Assembly (NCBI RefSeq): GCF_014836935.1
Contig: NZ_JACSPW010000001.1
Span: 186,001-250,000 of the forward strand
Length of the DNA stretch: 64,000 nucleotides
Source of the DNA: Solibacillus merdavium
GTDB taxonomy: Bacteria; Bacillota; Bacilli; Bacillales_A; Planococcaceae
Direction of reading: 5' to 3'
Shown here: positions 29,103 to 37,690 of the stretch, piece by piece
Layout of the letters: the number at the start of each line of letters is the position of its first letter
How positions within the stretch are numbered: position 1 is the stretch's first letter
The notes under the pieces: generated by a model
The model's database searches: none
What the model saw: only the letters and a program-made list of their open reading frames with translations
What the model was told of the DNA's origin: nothing
Program-made: the position numbers and the translations under genes

Positions 29103-29603
29103 CTATTGAATACGAATCGCACGCACATTTTTTATTGGATTTTCCACATTTGAACCGTCTGCAAAAAGTACATGTACTGGACCGTCCTCTACAAGCGGTT
29201 TACCATCTTGGCTAAATTTAAAAATAAAGTTTTCAGCCTGTTGCAGTGGGAATACAAACTCTTCATCTGTCGTACATTCGAAAACGACTTCGTTTGCACC
29301 ATCTATAATTTGTGCATTATTTAAAAACGGCTTAATTTCCATTCCGAATGTTCCTGTAAGCATACCTTTTCGATCAAATTTACGCTCTGTTTTTAAAGTC
29401 GGCGGAAATACAGCACCTTCCATAATCTCGCGTGACCAGTGTGCACCCATATCACGTAAGTATTTTTCATTATCTTCTTCAACTTTTTCCGAAACAAAAT
29501 ACGTTTTCAGATTAAGTTTACGATCATCAAAAATCCATACGGTAGGGTCTAACGTCAATTGGAATTTGACAGCGCCTTTTATAGGAATGATTGTTTCGAC
29601 CAT
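29103..29603 (-). CDS. Conserved-looking cytosolic protein of unknown function
   Basis: 166 residues, no signal or membrane segment, beta-rich pattern with the segments LTLDPTVWIFDDRKLNL, ERKFDRKGMLTGTFGMEIKPFL and VHVLFADGSNVENPIKNVRAIRI. I do not recognise a characterised family. A GGGGGGACTT ribosome site precedes the ATG, and it is the first gene of a two-gene operon with ylaI. Length and clean ends suggest a complete gene. Confidence 0.75.
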   Translation of the reverse strand: MVETIIPIKGAVKFQLTLDPTVWIFDDRKLNLKTYFVSEKVEEDNEKYLRDMGAHWSREIMEGAVFPPTLKTERKFDRKGMLTGTFGMEIKPFLNNAQIIDGANEVVFECTTDEEFVFPLQQAENFIFKFSQDGKPLVEDGPVHVLFADGSNVENPIKNVRAIRIQ

Positions 29604-29774
29604 TTGTAAGTCCCCCCTAAACTATTTTCCTTCATCATTATAACGCTATTCCCGGTAGAAAGAAATATAATTGAATTGAATGTAAATCATACAAAGACGC
29701 TTGCATTTTTGAATGTAAAAAGATACACTTTATTAAGATAGAATCGAAGAAATATCATAGATGGGGGCGTCCTC

Positions 29775-30056
29775 ATGGATACGAAAGCACAAGCTTCCTT
29801 TCAGGAAAAAGCATTAGAGCTACTAACTGCGGATGCAGATAAAATTGCTCGATTAATTCGCGTACAAATGGATAATTTAACTATGCCGTCTTGTCCGTTA
29901 TATGAAGAAGTATTAGATACACAAATGTTTGGTTTATCACGTGAAATAGAATTTGCTGCAAGGCTTGGGCTAATTGAGCGTGAACAGGGAAAGAAAATTC
30001 TCGATTCTTTAGAGAAAGAGCTTTCTTTATTACATGATGCGTATACAGACAAATAA
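29775..30056 (+). CDS. ylaN: YlaN (UPF0358), iron-responsive Fur partner
   Basis: A 93-residue all-helical protein with the hallmark [30 protein letters not shown] core and [12 protein letters not shown]. subtilis YlaN is essential at low iron and has been reported to bind ferrous iron and relieve Fur repression; this is knowledge of the family, not seen here. GGGGGCG precedes the ATG. It lies before ftsW as in B. subtilis. Confidence 0.93.
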   Translation: MDTKAQASFQEKALELLTADADKIARLIRVQMDNLTMPSCPLYEEVLDTQMFGLSREIEFAARLGLIEREQGKKILDSLEKELSLLHDAYTDK

Positions 30057-30060
30057 AAGA

Positions 30061-30091
30061 AAACTCAAACGCTACATTGCGGTTTGAGTTT
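30061..30091 (+). terminator. Terminator after ylaN
   Basis: AAACTCAAACGC pairs with GC(g)GTTTGAGTTT; a run of nine T's follows. The ftsW ribosome site begins only about 14 bases later. Confidence 0.85.
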
Positions 30092-30116
30092 TTTTTTCAA
30101 AGAAGAGGTTTATAAC

Positions 30117-31289
30117 ATGAAACATTACTTTAAAAATTATTTTCGCAATTTCGATTACAGTCTGTTGTTTGTTTACATTCTATTAATGTTATTTGGACTT
30201 GTTATGATTTATAGTTCGAGTATTTGGATTTCTATTATTCAATATGATGCAAATCCTAATTTTTATTATAATCGCCAGCTCGTCAATATAATTTTAGCGT
30301 TAATTTTGTTTACGGTCGCTGTCATTACGCCTTATAAAAGATTATCAAGCAAAACAATTTTAGGTGTACTCCTTGCTGTTATGTTTATACTAGAGTTATG
30401 GCTTATAGTTGCCGGCAAAAATATTAACGGATCAAAAAGTTGGATTAGCCTATTTGGCCTTATGAATTTCCAACCATCCGAATTTGCAAAGCTCTTTATT
30501 ATAGTATTCTTTGCGGGTACATTTTATCGTAAAAGCGTGAATCGTGGTTCAATGCAGCTACTAACATTTGATGATGTGTCGTATCCTTTGGGCATGTGGC
30601 TATTTATCGTTCTTGTTGTTGGATTTGAAACAGATCTAGGCGCACTGGTTATCATTGTTGCCATTGCACTGGTCGTTGTTATTACGAGCGGACTTAAGGG
30701 TAAAACGCTCGGCAGAATTTTTGGATTATTATCGGCATTGGGTGTTGTCGGAATGATTGGGATTTTAATATTTAAATGGGATACGGTTTTTAATGCGAGT
30801 CGTAGAGGCCGTATTACTTCCTTTTTGGACCCTTTCAGCGATCCGCTCAATTCGGGGTATCATGTTGTGAACGGCTATTACGCAATCGGTGCAGGGGGTT
30901 TGGAAGGACGTGGGCTCGGACAATCGATTCAAAAGCTGGGATATGTACCAGAACCCCAAACTGACTTTATAATGGCAATTATAGCCGAGGAATTGGGGAT
31001 TTTGGGGGTATCAATTGTTATAATTGGATTAGGCTATATTGTTATGCGCGGTTACTATATCGCGATGTCAACGATGGATCCGCTTGCACGAATGTTAGCG
31101 GCGGGCATTTCTACATGGATTGGATTACAAACTTTTATTAATTTAGGTGGATTATCGGGACTTATCCCGTTAACCGGAGTAACGCTTCCTTTTATTAGTT
31201 ATGGCGGTACTTCTATATTATTGCTTTCAGTAGCAATGGGGATACTTATAAATGTCTCCACACATCACAAATTGGAAAAAAGAAAGTAA
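30117..31289 (+). CDS. ftsW: Peptidoglycan glycosyltransferase FtsW (SEDS family)
   Basis: Polymerises lipid II at the division septum together with PBP2B. 390 residues with about ten membrane helices. SEDS signatures: FQPSEFAKLFIIVFFA (about 118-133), ETDLGALVII containing the catalytic-type aspartate, PEPQTDFIMAIIAEELG (about 280-296) and GLIPLTGVTLPFISYGGTS near the end. The last motifs occur in FtsW, RodA and SpoVE; the ylaN-ftsW-pycA order identifies FtsW. The frame opens at 30084, but ATG at 30117 has AAGAGG upstream. Confidence 0.93.
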   Translation: MKHYFKNYFRNFDYSLLFVYILLMLFGLVMIYSSSIWISIIQYDANPNFYYNRQLVNIILALILFTVAVITPYKRLSSKTILGVLLAVMFILELWLIVAGKNINGSKSWISLFGLMNFQPSEFAKLFIIVFFAGTFYRKSVNRGSMQLLTFDDVSYPLGMWLFIVLVVGFETDLGALVIIVAIALVVVITSGLKGKTLGRIFGLLSALGVVGMIGILIFKWDTVFNASRRGRITSFLDPFSDPLNSGYHVVNGYYAIGAGGLEGRGLGQSIQKLGYVPEPQTDFIMAIIAEELGILGVSIVIIGLGYIVMRGYYIAMSTMDPLARMLAAGISTWIGLQTFINLGGLSGLIPLTGVTLPFISYGGTSILLLSVAMGILINVSTHHKLEKRK

Positions 31290-31306
31290 TTGGGGGATGA
31301 GGAGAA

Positions 31307-34300
31307 ATGAAGTCGATTAAAAAGATTCTAGTTGCAAACCGGGGCGAAATAGCCATTCGTATTTTACGAGCATGTAATGAATTACATATTAAGACGGTAG
31401 CGATTTATTCACGTGAAGATAGTGGTTCATATCACCGTTATAAAGCGGATGAAGCTTATCTTGTCGGCATGGGGAAAAAGCCGATTGATGCATATTTGGA
31501 TATTGAAAGCATCCTGAAAATTGCTAAAGATGCGAATGTGGATGCAATTCACCCAGGGTACGGATTTTTATCTGAAAATGTTGTTTTTGCAAGACGTTGT
31601 GAAGAAGAAGGCATTCAATTTATCGGTCCTACTTCGGCACACCTTGATATGTTTGGCGATAAAGTAAAAGCTCGTGAACAAGCAATTTTTGCTGATATTC
31701 CTGTTATCCCAGGTACAGATGGGCCTGTAGATAGTTTACAAGAAGTTGAGAAATTCAGTGAAAATTATGGTTTCCCAATTATGATTAAAGCAGCTCTTGG
31801 CGGCGGTGGGCGTGGAATGCGTTTAGTAACCTCGAAAGAAGAGCTTCAATCGTCCTATGAACGAGCAAAATCAGAAGCAAAAGCAGCATTTGGCTCAGAT
31901 GAAGTATACGTAGAAAAGGCAATTATTAAGCCGAAGCATATTGAAGTGCAAATTATCGGTGATACACACGGTAATATTGTGCATTTATATGAGCGGGACT
32001 GCTCGATTCAACGACGACATCAAAAGGTTGTTGAAATCGCACCATCCAATTCGATTTCGGAGCAATTGCGCAACGAGATTTGTGAAGCAGCTGTTAAATT
32101 AATGAAAAATGTAAATTATATTAATGCAGGTACTGTGGAATTTTTAGTAGCGGATGATAAATTTTATTTCATCGAAGTAAATCCGAGAATTCAAGTAGAA
32201 CATACAATTACAGAAATGATTACCGGAATTGATATTGTACATGCTCAAATTAAAGTAGCAGAAGGGCGTAACCTGCACTCGAAGGAAGTTGGCGTACCTG
32301 CACAAAATAAAATTCCACTATTCGGATACGCAATCCAATCTCGTGTAACGACAGAAGATCCGGCAAACAATTTTATGCCAGATACAGGTAAGTTGATGGT
32401 ATATCGCTCAAGCGGTGGTTTTGGTGTACGTTTAGATGCTGGGAATGGTTTCCAAGGTGCTGTTGTAACACCATATTATGATTCATTGTTGGTTAAGATT
32501 TCAACGTGGGGTATGACGTTTGAAGAAGCAGCAGCAAAAATGGACCGTAACTTGCGCGAGTTCCGTATTCGTGGAGTTAAGACGAATATTCCGTTTTTAG
32601 GCAATGTAGTATTGCACAATAAATTTTTATCAGGCGAATTTGATACGAGCTTTATCGATACAACGCCTGAATTATTTGAATTCCCGGAACGCAAAGACCG
32701 TGGAACAAAACTATTAAACTATATCGGCAATGTAACATTGAATGGTTTCCCAGGTGTTGAGAAACGTACGAAGCCAATATTTGTACAGCCTGAAAAGCCG
32801 AAAGTGGATATTTTAATACCTTCAGCTTCTGGAACAAAGCAAATTTTGGATTCCCATGGCGCGGATGGACTAGTGAAATGGATTAAAGAGCAGGAAGATG
32901 TACTTTTAACAGACACAACATTCCGCGATGCACATCAGTCGCTGCTTGCTACACGTGTGCGTTCACAGGATATGCTTGAAATTGCGGATGAAACGTCACG
33001 TTTAATGCATAACTATTTCTCGCTTGAAATGTGGGGCGGTGCAACATTTGATGTAGCATATCGCTTCTTAAGCGAAAATCCATGGGACCGGTTAGAAAAA
33101 TTACGCAAAAAGGTTCCAAACGTTTTATTCCAAATGCTATTGCGTGGAGCAAATGCAGTCGGGTATACGAATTACCCGGATAATCTAATCCGTGAATTTA
33201 TTCAGGAGTCAGCAGCTTCTGGAGTGGACGTTTTCCGTATATTCGATTCACTAAACTGGATTAAGGGCATGGAAGTAGCAATTGATGAAGTGCGTAATAG
33301 CGGAAAAGTTGCAGAAGCGGCGATTTGCTATACAGGAGATATTTTAGATGATTCCCGTGCAAAATATACAGTTCAATATTATAAAGATATGGCAAAAGAG
33401 CTTGAAGCAACAGGTGCGCATATTTTAGCGATTAAAGATATGGCAGGTTTACTTAAACCACAAGCTGCATATCGCCTGATTTCAGAGCTTAAAGAATCTA
33501 CAAGTCTACCAATACATTTGCACACACATGATACGAGCGGGAATGGAATTTATTTATATGCAAAAGCAATCGAAGCGGGCGTAGATATTATTGATACAGC
33601 CTTAGGTTCTATGGCTGGTTTAACATCACAGCCAAGTGCCAATTCCTTATACTATGCGATGAAAGGTTCAGAACGAAATGTAAGAGCCGATATTGAAAGC
33701 TTGGAAAAGCTATCATATTATTGGGAAGATGTACGTAAATACTACGTTGATTTTGAAAGCGGTATGAATGCACCACATTCTGAAATTTATGTACATGAAA
33801 TGCCTGGTGGCCAATATAGTAATTTGCAGCAGCAAGCAAAAGCTGTAGGGCTAGGCGACCGTTGGGATGAAGTGAAATCGATGTATTCTCGCGTAAATTT
33901 AATGTTTGGTGATATCGTAAAAGTAACGCCTTCTTCAAAAGTTGTTGGCGATATGGCATTATTTATGGTCCAAAATGAATTAACAGAAGACAATATTGTT
34001 GAGCGTGGGCAAACAATCGACTTCCCTGAGTCTGTAATTGAATTTTTCCAAGGTTATTTAGGTCAGCCACATGGAGGATTCCCAAAGGAAATTCAGCAAG
34101 TTGTATTAAAAGACCGTACACCAATAACGGTGCGACCAGGAGAGCTATTGCCACCGGTTGATTTTGATAAATTGTCAGAGGAGTTAACAGAAAAGTTCGA
34201 ACGTACACCATCCAAACAAGATGTACTGGCATATGCATTGTATCCGAAGGTGTTCGAGCAATATATGCAAGCGGTAGAATCATTCGGTGATATTTCTGTA

Positions 34301-34741
34301 CTCGACACAGCAACATTCCTATATGGTTTAAGGCTGGGTGAAGAAATTGAAGTAGAAATCGAAAAAGGAAAAACACTTATTATCAAACTTGTTTCAATAG
34401 GCGAGCCTCAACATGATGGTACACGCGTACTTTATTTTGAAATGAACGGTCAATCCCGTGAGCTAGTTATTCAGGATTTAACAGTTGAAGTAGATGGCAG
34501 CATTGCGTTAAAAGCCGATCCTTCCAACCCTAATCAAATAGGCGCAACAATGCCCGGAACGGTATTAAAAGTTGTGGTGAATAAAGGAAGCTCAGTTAAA
34601 CGCGGCGAACATTTATTAATCACGGAAGCAATGAAAATGGAAACGACAGTACAGGCGCCAAAAGATGGTATTGTAAAAGAAGTGTACGCTAAAGCAGGCG
34701 ACGCTATTTCAACAGGTGATTTATTAATAGAATTAGAGTAA
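31307..34741 (+). CDS. pycA: Pyruvate carboxylase
   Basis: Biotin enzyme converting pyruvate and bicarbonate to oxaloacetate to refill the TCA cycle. 1144 residues: biotin carboxylase (about 1-460, ATP-grasp loop GGGGRGMR, catalytic EVNPRIQVEHT), carboxyltransferase of the HMG-CoA-lyase type (about 530-800, starting DTTFRDAHQSLLATRVR, metal ligands in HLHTHDTSG), the tetramerisation/allosteric region, and a C-terminal biotinyl domain with the acceptor lysine in EAMKMET. Length agrees with other bacterial single-chain enzymes. GATGAGGAG precedes the ATG, 17 bases after ftsW. Confidence 0.97.
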   Translation: MKSIKKILVANRGEIAIRILRACNELHIKTVAIYSREDSGSYHRYKADEAYLVGMGKKPIDAYLDIESILKIAKDANVDAIHPGYGFLSENVVFARRCEEEGIQFIGPTSAHLDMFGDKVKAREQAIFADIPVIPGTDGPVDSLQEVEKFSENYGFPIMIKAALGGGGRGMRLVTSKEELQSSYERAKSEAKAAFGSDEVYVEKAIIKPKHIEVQIIGDTHGNIVHLYERDCSIQRRHQKVVEIAPSNSISEQLRNEICEAAVKLMKNVNYINAGTVEFLVADDKFYFIEVNPRIQVEHTITEMITGIDIVHAQIKVAEGRNLHSKEVGVPAQNKIPLFGYAIQSRVTTEDPANNFMPDTGKLMVYRSSGGFGVRLDAGNGFQGAVVTPYYDSLLVKISTWGMTFEEAAAKMDRNLREFRIRGVKTNIPFLGNVVLHNKFLSGEFDTSFIDTTPELFEFPERKDRGTKLLNYIGNVTLNGFPGVEKRTKPIFVQPEKPKVDILIPSASGTKQILDSHGADGLVKWIKEQEDVLLTDTTFRDAHQSLLATRVRSQDMLEIADETSRLMHNYFSLEMWGGATFDVAYRFLSENPWDRLEKLRKKVPNVLFQMLLRGANAVGYTNYPDNLIREFIQESAASGVDVFRIFDSLNWIKGMEVAIDEVRNSGKVAEAAICYTGDILDDSRAKYTVQYYKDMAKELEATGAHILAIKDMAGLLKPQAAYRLISELKESTSLPIHLHTHDTSGNGIYLYAKAIEAGVDIIDTALGSMAGLTSQPSANSLYYAMKGSERNVRADIESLEKLSYYWEDVRKYYVDFESGMNAPHSEIYVHEMPGGQYSNLQQQAKAVGLGDRWDEVKSMYSRVNLMFGDIVKVTPSSKVVGDMALFMVQNELTEDNIVERGQTIDFPESVIEFFQGYLGQPHGGFPKEIQQVVLKDRTPITVRPGELLPPVDFDKLSEELTEKFERTPSKQDVLAYALYPKVFEQYMQAVESFGDISVLDTATFLYGLRLGEEIEVEIEKGKTLIIKLVSIGEPQHDGTRVLYFEMNGQSRELVIQDLTVEVDGSIALKADPSNPNQIGATMPGTVLKVVVNKGSSVKRGEHLLITEAMKMETTVQAPKDGIVKEVYAKAGDAISTGDLLIELE

Positions 34742-34780
34742 TTAATAGTGATAGCGCTACTTTATAATTAGTTCAGATAA

Positions 34781-34811
34781 AAAGAGAAATTGCACAGTGC
34801 AATTTCTCTTT
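34781..34811 (+). terminator. Terminator of ftsW-pycA
   Basis: AAAGAGAAATTGCA and TGCAATTTCTCTTT with a three-base loop, then T's. Same arms as the hairpin after yktA. Confidence 0.88.
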
Positions 34812-34884
34812 TTACGTATGGGGGATTAGGTTCAAGCATACTTTTCGGGAGGGTCCGCCCTCAATGAGTACATAAAAAAATAAT

Positions 34885-34924
34885 AAAGCGCCGCAAATTT
34901 CAGAACAAAAATTTGCGGCGCTTT
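34885..34924. terminator. Bidirectional terminator, end of ctaA
   Basis: Perfect 16-base arms AAAGCGCCGCAAATTT and AAATTTGCGGCGCTTT around an eight-base loop; T's on the right, A's on the left. Between this and the pycA terminator lies a small GAGGG-tccg-CCCTC hairpin (about 34851-34864). Confidence 0.88.
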
Positions 34925-34966
34925 TTATTTTAAAATTGACTAGTCCTACTAATCTCTGTTTCTTTT

Positions 34967-35878
34967 CTACTTCGATCTTGAAACTATCATAATTAAATAA
35001 CATAATAATCCGAATAATAGGGTAATCAATAAAGAATGCATTAAAGATACAAACAACTGTAGCTTTAAAAGTACTACAAGCATTCCAGCGATAACTTGTA
35101 AAATAACAATTGAAAGGGCAATAATCCAGCCCCAATAAATAACGCGTTGCTGTTTATAGTTTCTAATGACATGGATGGCAATATACGCAATCCATATAAC
35201 GAATAGTAATACTGCAAAACGGTGACCCATTTGAACCCATTCGTACATATTGTATGGCAACGCAAATGGCTGATTGTTTCGGCAGAATGGCCAATCTGGA
35301 CATACAAGGCTTGCATCAGTATGGCGCACTAGAGCACCCGTGTATACAACTATATATGAATATAAAGTAACGCATATTGTATGTATTTTTAATTTCTTGC
35401 TCATGTATAAGCGGTCAGCATCAAATTTTTTATCAACCTCAAATACTATTAATGTAAGAAGTAGAACCGCAGCAAAAGAGATTAATGAAATACCGAAATG
35501 CAACGCTAATATAAAGTCGCCTTGACCCCAAAGAACTTGGGCAGCACCAATTAACGCTTGGAGAACTAAGAAGAACATTGCTAAAAAGCCTAATAATTTT
35601 ACTTCACGAATATGACCTAGAGTACGCCACGTCCAAACAACTAAAATTAAAATGAAAATTGATACAGATCCAGTAACAAGACGATGTGAAAATTCGATTA
35701 ATACTTCCGTTGTTATTTCTTTGGGAATCAACGAACCATTACAGTCAGGCCAGTTTCTTCCACACCCAAGACCGCTGTCAGTCTTTGTAACAAGTGCTCC
35801 TCCTTGAAGGATGAGTAGCATACCGAGTGTAGACAATACAGCAAACCATTTTAAAAACTTATGATATTTTTGATGCAT
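34967..35878 (-). CDS. ctaA: Haem A synthase
   Basis: Oxidises the C8 methyl of haem O to make haem A for the aa3/caa3 oxidase. 303 residues, eight membrane helices. Haem-ligand histidines fall in EFSHRLV (about 62), HFGIS, MGHRFAV and MHSLL. The two extracellular cysteine pairs of Bacillus-type CtaA are present (GCGRNWPDC and VCPDWPFC). GGTGGG precedes the ATG. Divergent from the cta structural genes, as in B. subtilis, but the ctaB gene that should start the divergent operon is not here. Confidence 0.95.
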   Translation of the reverse strand: MHQKYHKFLKWFAVLSTLGMLLILQGGALVTKTDSGLGCGRNWPDCNGSLIPKEITTEVLIEFSHRLVTGSVSIFILILVVWTWRTLGHIREVKLLGFLAMFFLVLQALIGAAQVLWGQGDFILALHFGISLISFAAVLLLTLIVFEVDKKFDADRLYMSKKLKIHTICVTLYSYIVVYTGALVRHTDASLVCPDWPFCRNNQPFALPYNMYEWVQMGHRFAVLLFVIWIAYIAIHVIRNYKQQRVIYWGWIIALSIVILQVIAGMLVVLLKLQLFVSLMHSLLITLLFGLLCYLIMIVSRSK

Positions 35879-35936
35879 ATAGTGAGCCCACCTACTTTAA
35901 TTTTCAGGTCGCTACAAAGAGCGTCTCTAGTTTTAG

Positions 35937-35965
35937 ATGATAGCGAAAAAATGTTAAAAATACAA
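35937..35965 (-). promoter_or_regulatory. Candidate sigma-A promoter of ctaA
   Basis: On the minus strand TTGTAT (35965-35960), 17-base spacer, TATCAT (35942-35937), leaving a leader of about 50 bases before ctaA. Confidence 0.5.
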
Positions 35966-36002
35966 CTTCTATCAAGGTTTGTAATGTAAACGTATCCATT
36001 TT

Positions 36003-36043
36003 TTCACAAATTGTTCATAAATTCGTCTCCTATCCTTCACAAA
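36003..36043 (-). promoter_or_regulatory. ResD-like boxes upstream of ctaA
   Basis: On the minus strand TTTGTGAA occurs twice (36043-36036, 36010-36003) and TTTATGAA once (36021-36014). Spacing is 22 and 11 bases, in helical phase. They resemble the TTTGTGAAT-like ResD sites known in B. subtilis, where ResD activates ctaA. Assignment is inferred. Confidence 0.4.
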
Positions 36044-36569
36044 TATTGGCAGAAAATGCATTACTATAAAGATGTTGTTTTAGATTTCTGTACGCTTCGA
36101 CCTGTTTGGCATGGTGAAATTTGAAATTTCTCGAAACGTGTAGAAATCCGATACAAATTTAGATATAGTTATGGTAGCGGAATATGCTTACAAATTTGAA
36201 AGGAGTAGTAATATATTGGACACATTTACCATAGTGCATGTAACACTATAGCTTTAACGATAATACTTCTAATAAGTTTTCTTGCACTTATAGATTGAAA
36301 TTGGTAATCAAAACCAGTGAAGACTTAAATGAAGATTAAAAGTTAAATAGTCTAAAACGCTTCTCGCCATGCCAATAGTACGTGAGAAAGATTCGCTAAG
36401 TGAAGAAGACAGCAGGTAAAGGTGTAACCAAAATTACAATATCCTTCCTCATACGTAGGCGAAATTTTGTAAAAGATGGCATGATTCGCTGCCGGCATGT
36501 GGGGACTTATAAACATTCAGTCCCGGTTGCACATGAAAATATAATGAAGAAAGAGGGGTTTAATAAGCT

Positions 36570-37652
36570 ATGATGAAAGGGCTTAAAAAATGGCGACTAT
36601 TTTCGCTATTAACAGTAATGACAGTATTCCTTTCAGCATGTGGTGAAGAATATATTTCAACTCTTCGCCCAGCAGGTGCGGTCGGTAAAGAGCAATTAGA
36701 TATTTTAATATTATCTATTTGGATTATGACATTAGTAGTAGTTGTAGTTTCGGCTATCTATTTAGTAGCATTCTTCAAATTCCGCCGTACAAAAGTTGGC
36801 GAAAACCATATGCCAAAGCAAGTGGAAGGTAGCCACACATTGGAAGTTATCTGGACAGTTATTCCGATTATTCTATTAATAATCTTAGCTGTACCGACAT
36901 TAACCTATACTTATAAATTTGCAGATGTAGCTGCAATGGATGAGGTAGACGAAGAAGGTAATAAAACTGCACTTACAGTAAATGTAACGGCAAAGTTATA
37001 TTGGTGGGAGTTTGAGTATCCAAACCAAGGAATTATTACAGCTCAAGAATTAGTAGTTCCAACTGGAGAAAAAGTATACTTCAACCTAATCGCATCTGAC
37101 GTTAAGCACTCATTCTGGATTCCTGCAGTAGGCGGTAAGATGGATACAAACGTTGATGGCATTAACAAATTCTATTTACAGTTTGATAAAGAGTCTGCAG
37201 GCTTAAATGATGGAGAAGGCGTATTCTACGGTAAATGTGCTGAATTATGTGGTCCTTCCCATGCATTAATGGACTTTAAAGTAAAAGCGCTTGAGCCAGA
37301 AGCATTTAATGCTTGGGTAACAGCAATGCAAGCAACAGAAGGCCAAACAGCAGATAGAGAATCATCTGATATTGGTGAAGCAACATTTGCTAACTCTTGT
37401 TTAGGATGTCACGCAGTATCGGCAGTTGCCGGTAATGGTCTTGGCCCTAACTTAACAACATTTGGTGACCGTAACCGCGTAGCTGGTTTCATGGATCATA
37501 CGGTAGAAGATACTACTGAATGGATTATGGATGGTATGGAGCCTGAATCAAAACTAAAACCAGGTAACTTAATGACTGGTAAATATAATGTTACTCCGGA
37601 AGAAGCAAAAGCAATTTCAGAGTACTTAATGACATTAACAGTTGAAAAGTAA
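36570..37652 (+). CDS. ctaC: caa3 cytochrome c oxidase subunit II with fused cytochrome c domain
   Basis: Accepts electrons from cytochrome c and passes them to CuA. 360 residues: lipoprotein signal with lipobox LSAC (Cys about 24), two membrane helices (about 45-70 and 90-110), the cupredoxin CuA domain with CAELCGPSHALM (about 220-231), and a C-terminal cytochrome c domain with haem motif CLGCH (about 272-276) and a distal Met in NLMTGKYN. The haem c fusion defines the caa3 type. GAGGGG precedes the ATG. Confidence 0.96.
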   Translation: MMKGLKKWRLFSLLTVMTVFLSACGEEYISTLRPAGAVGKEQLDILILSIWIMTLVVVVVSAIYLVAFFKFRRTKVGENHMPKQVEGSHTLEVIWTVIPIILLIILAVPTLTYTYKFADVAAMDEVDEEGNKTALTVNVTAKLYWWEFEYPNQGIITAQELVVPTGEKVYFNLIASDVKHSFWIPAVGGKMDTNVDGINKFYLQFDKESAGLNDGEGVFYGKCAELCGPSHALMDFKVKALEPEAFNAWVTAMQATEGQTADRESSDIGEATFANSCLGCHAVSAVAGNGLGPNLTTFGDRNRVAGFMDHTVEDTTEWIMDGMEPESKLKPGNLMTGKYNVTPEEAKAISEYLMTLTVEK

Positions 37653-37690
37653 TTTAAAACGAGAGAGAAACTTTGAAGGAGGTTAAAGTT

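Larger units (their letters stand above)
35879..36569. other. 690-bp intergenic region between ctaA and ctaC, no convincing gene
   Basis: No frame longer than a few tens of codons has a start and ribosome site. It holds the ctaA promoter side, ResD-like boxes, a short inverted repeat GAAATTT-g-AAATTTC (about 36117-36131), a TTG mini-frame with AAAGGAG (36216-36251) and a stretch with several complementary segments just before ctaC. In B. subtilis ctaB (haem O synthase, about 300 residues) sits here; I find no remnant of its NDxxD motif. Confidence 0.6.

Noticed and set aside
33963-34376. 137-codon minus-strand frame inside pycA
   Set aside because: Antisense shadow of the pyruvate carboxylase C-terminal region.
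34841-34870. GAGGG-tccg-CCCTC hairpin between pycA and ctaA terminators
   Set aside because: Too short and without a U-run to be called an element on its own.
35879-36569. ctaB pseudogene
   Set aside because: No NDxxD-type prenyltransferase motif or multi-helix pattern in any frame, so a decayed ctaB cannot be supported.
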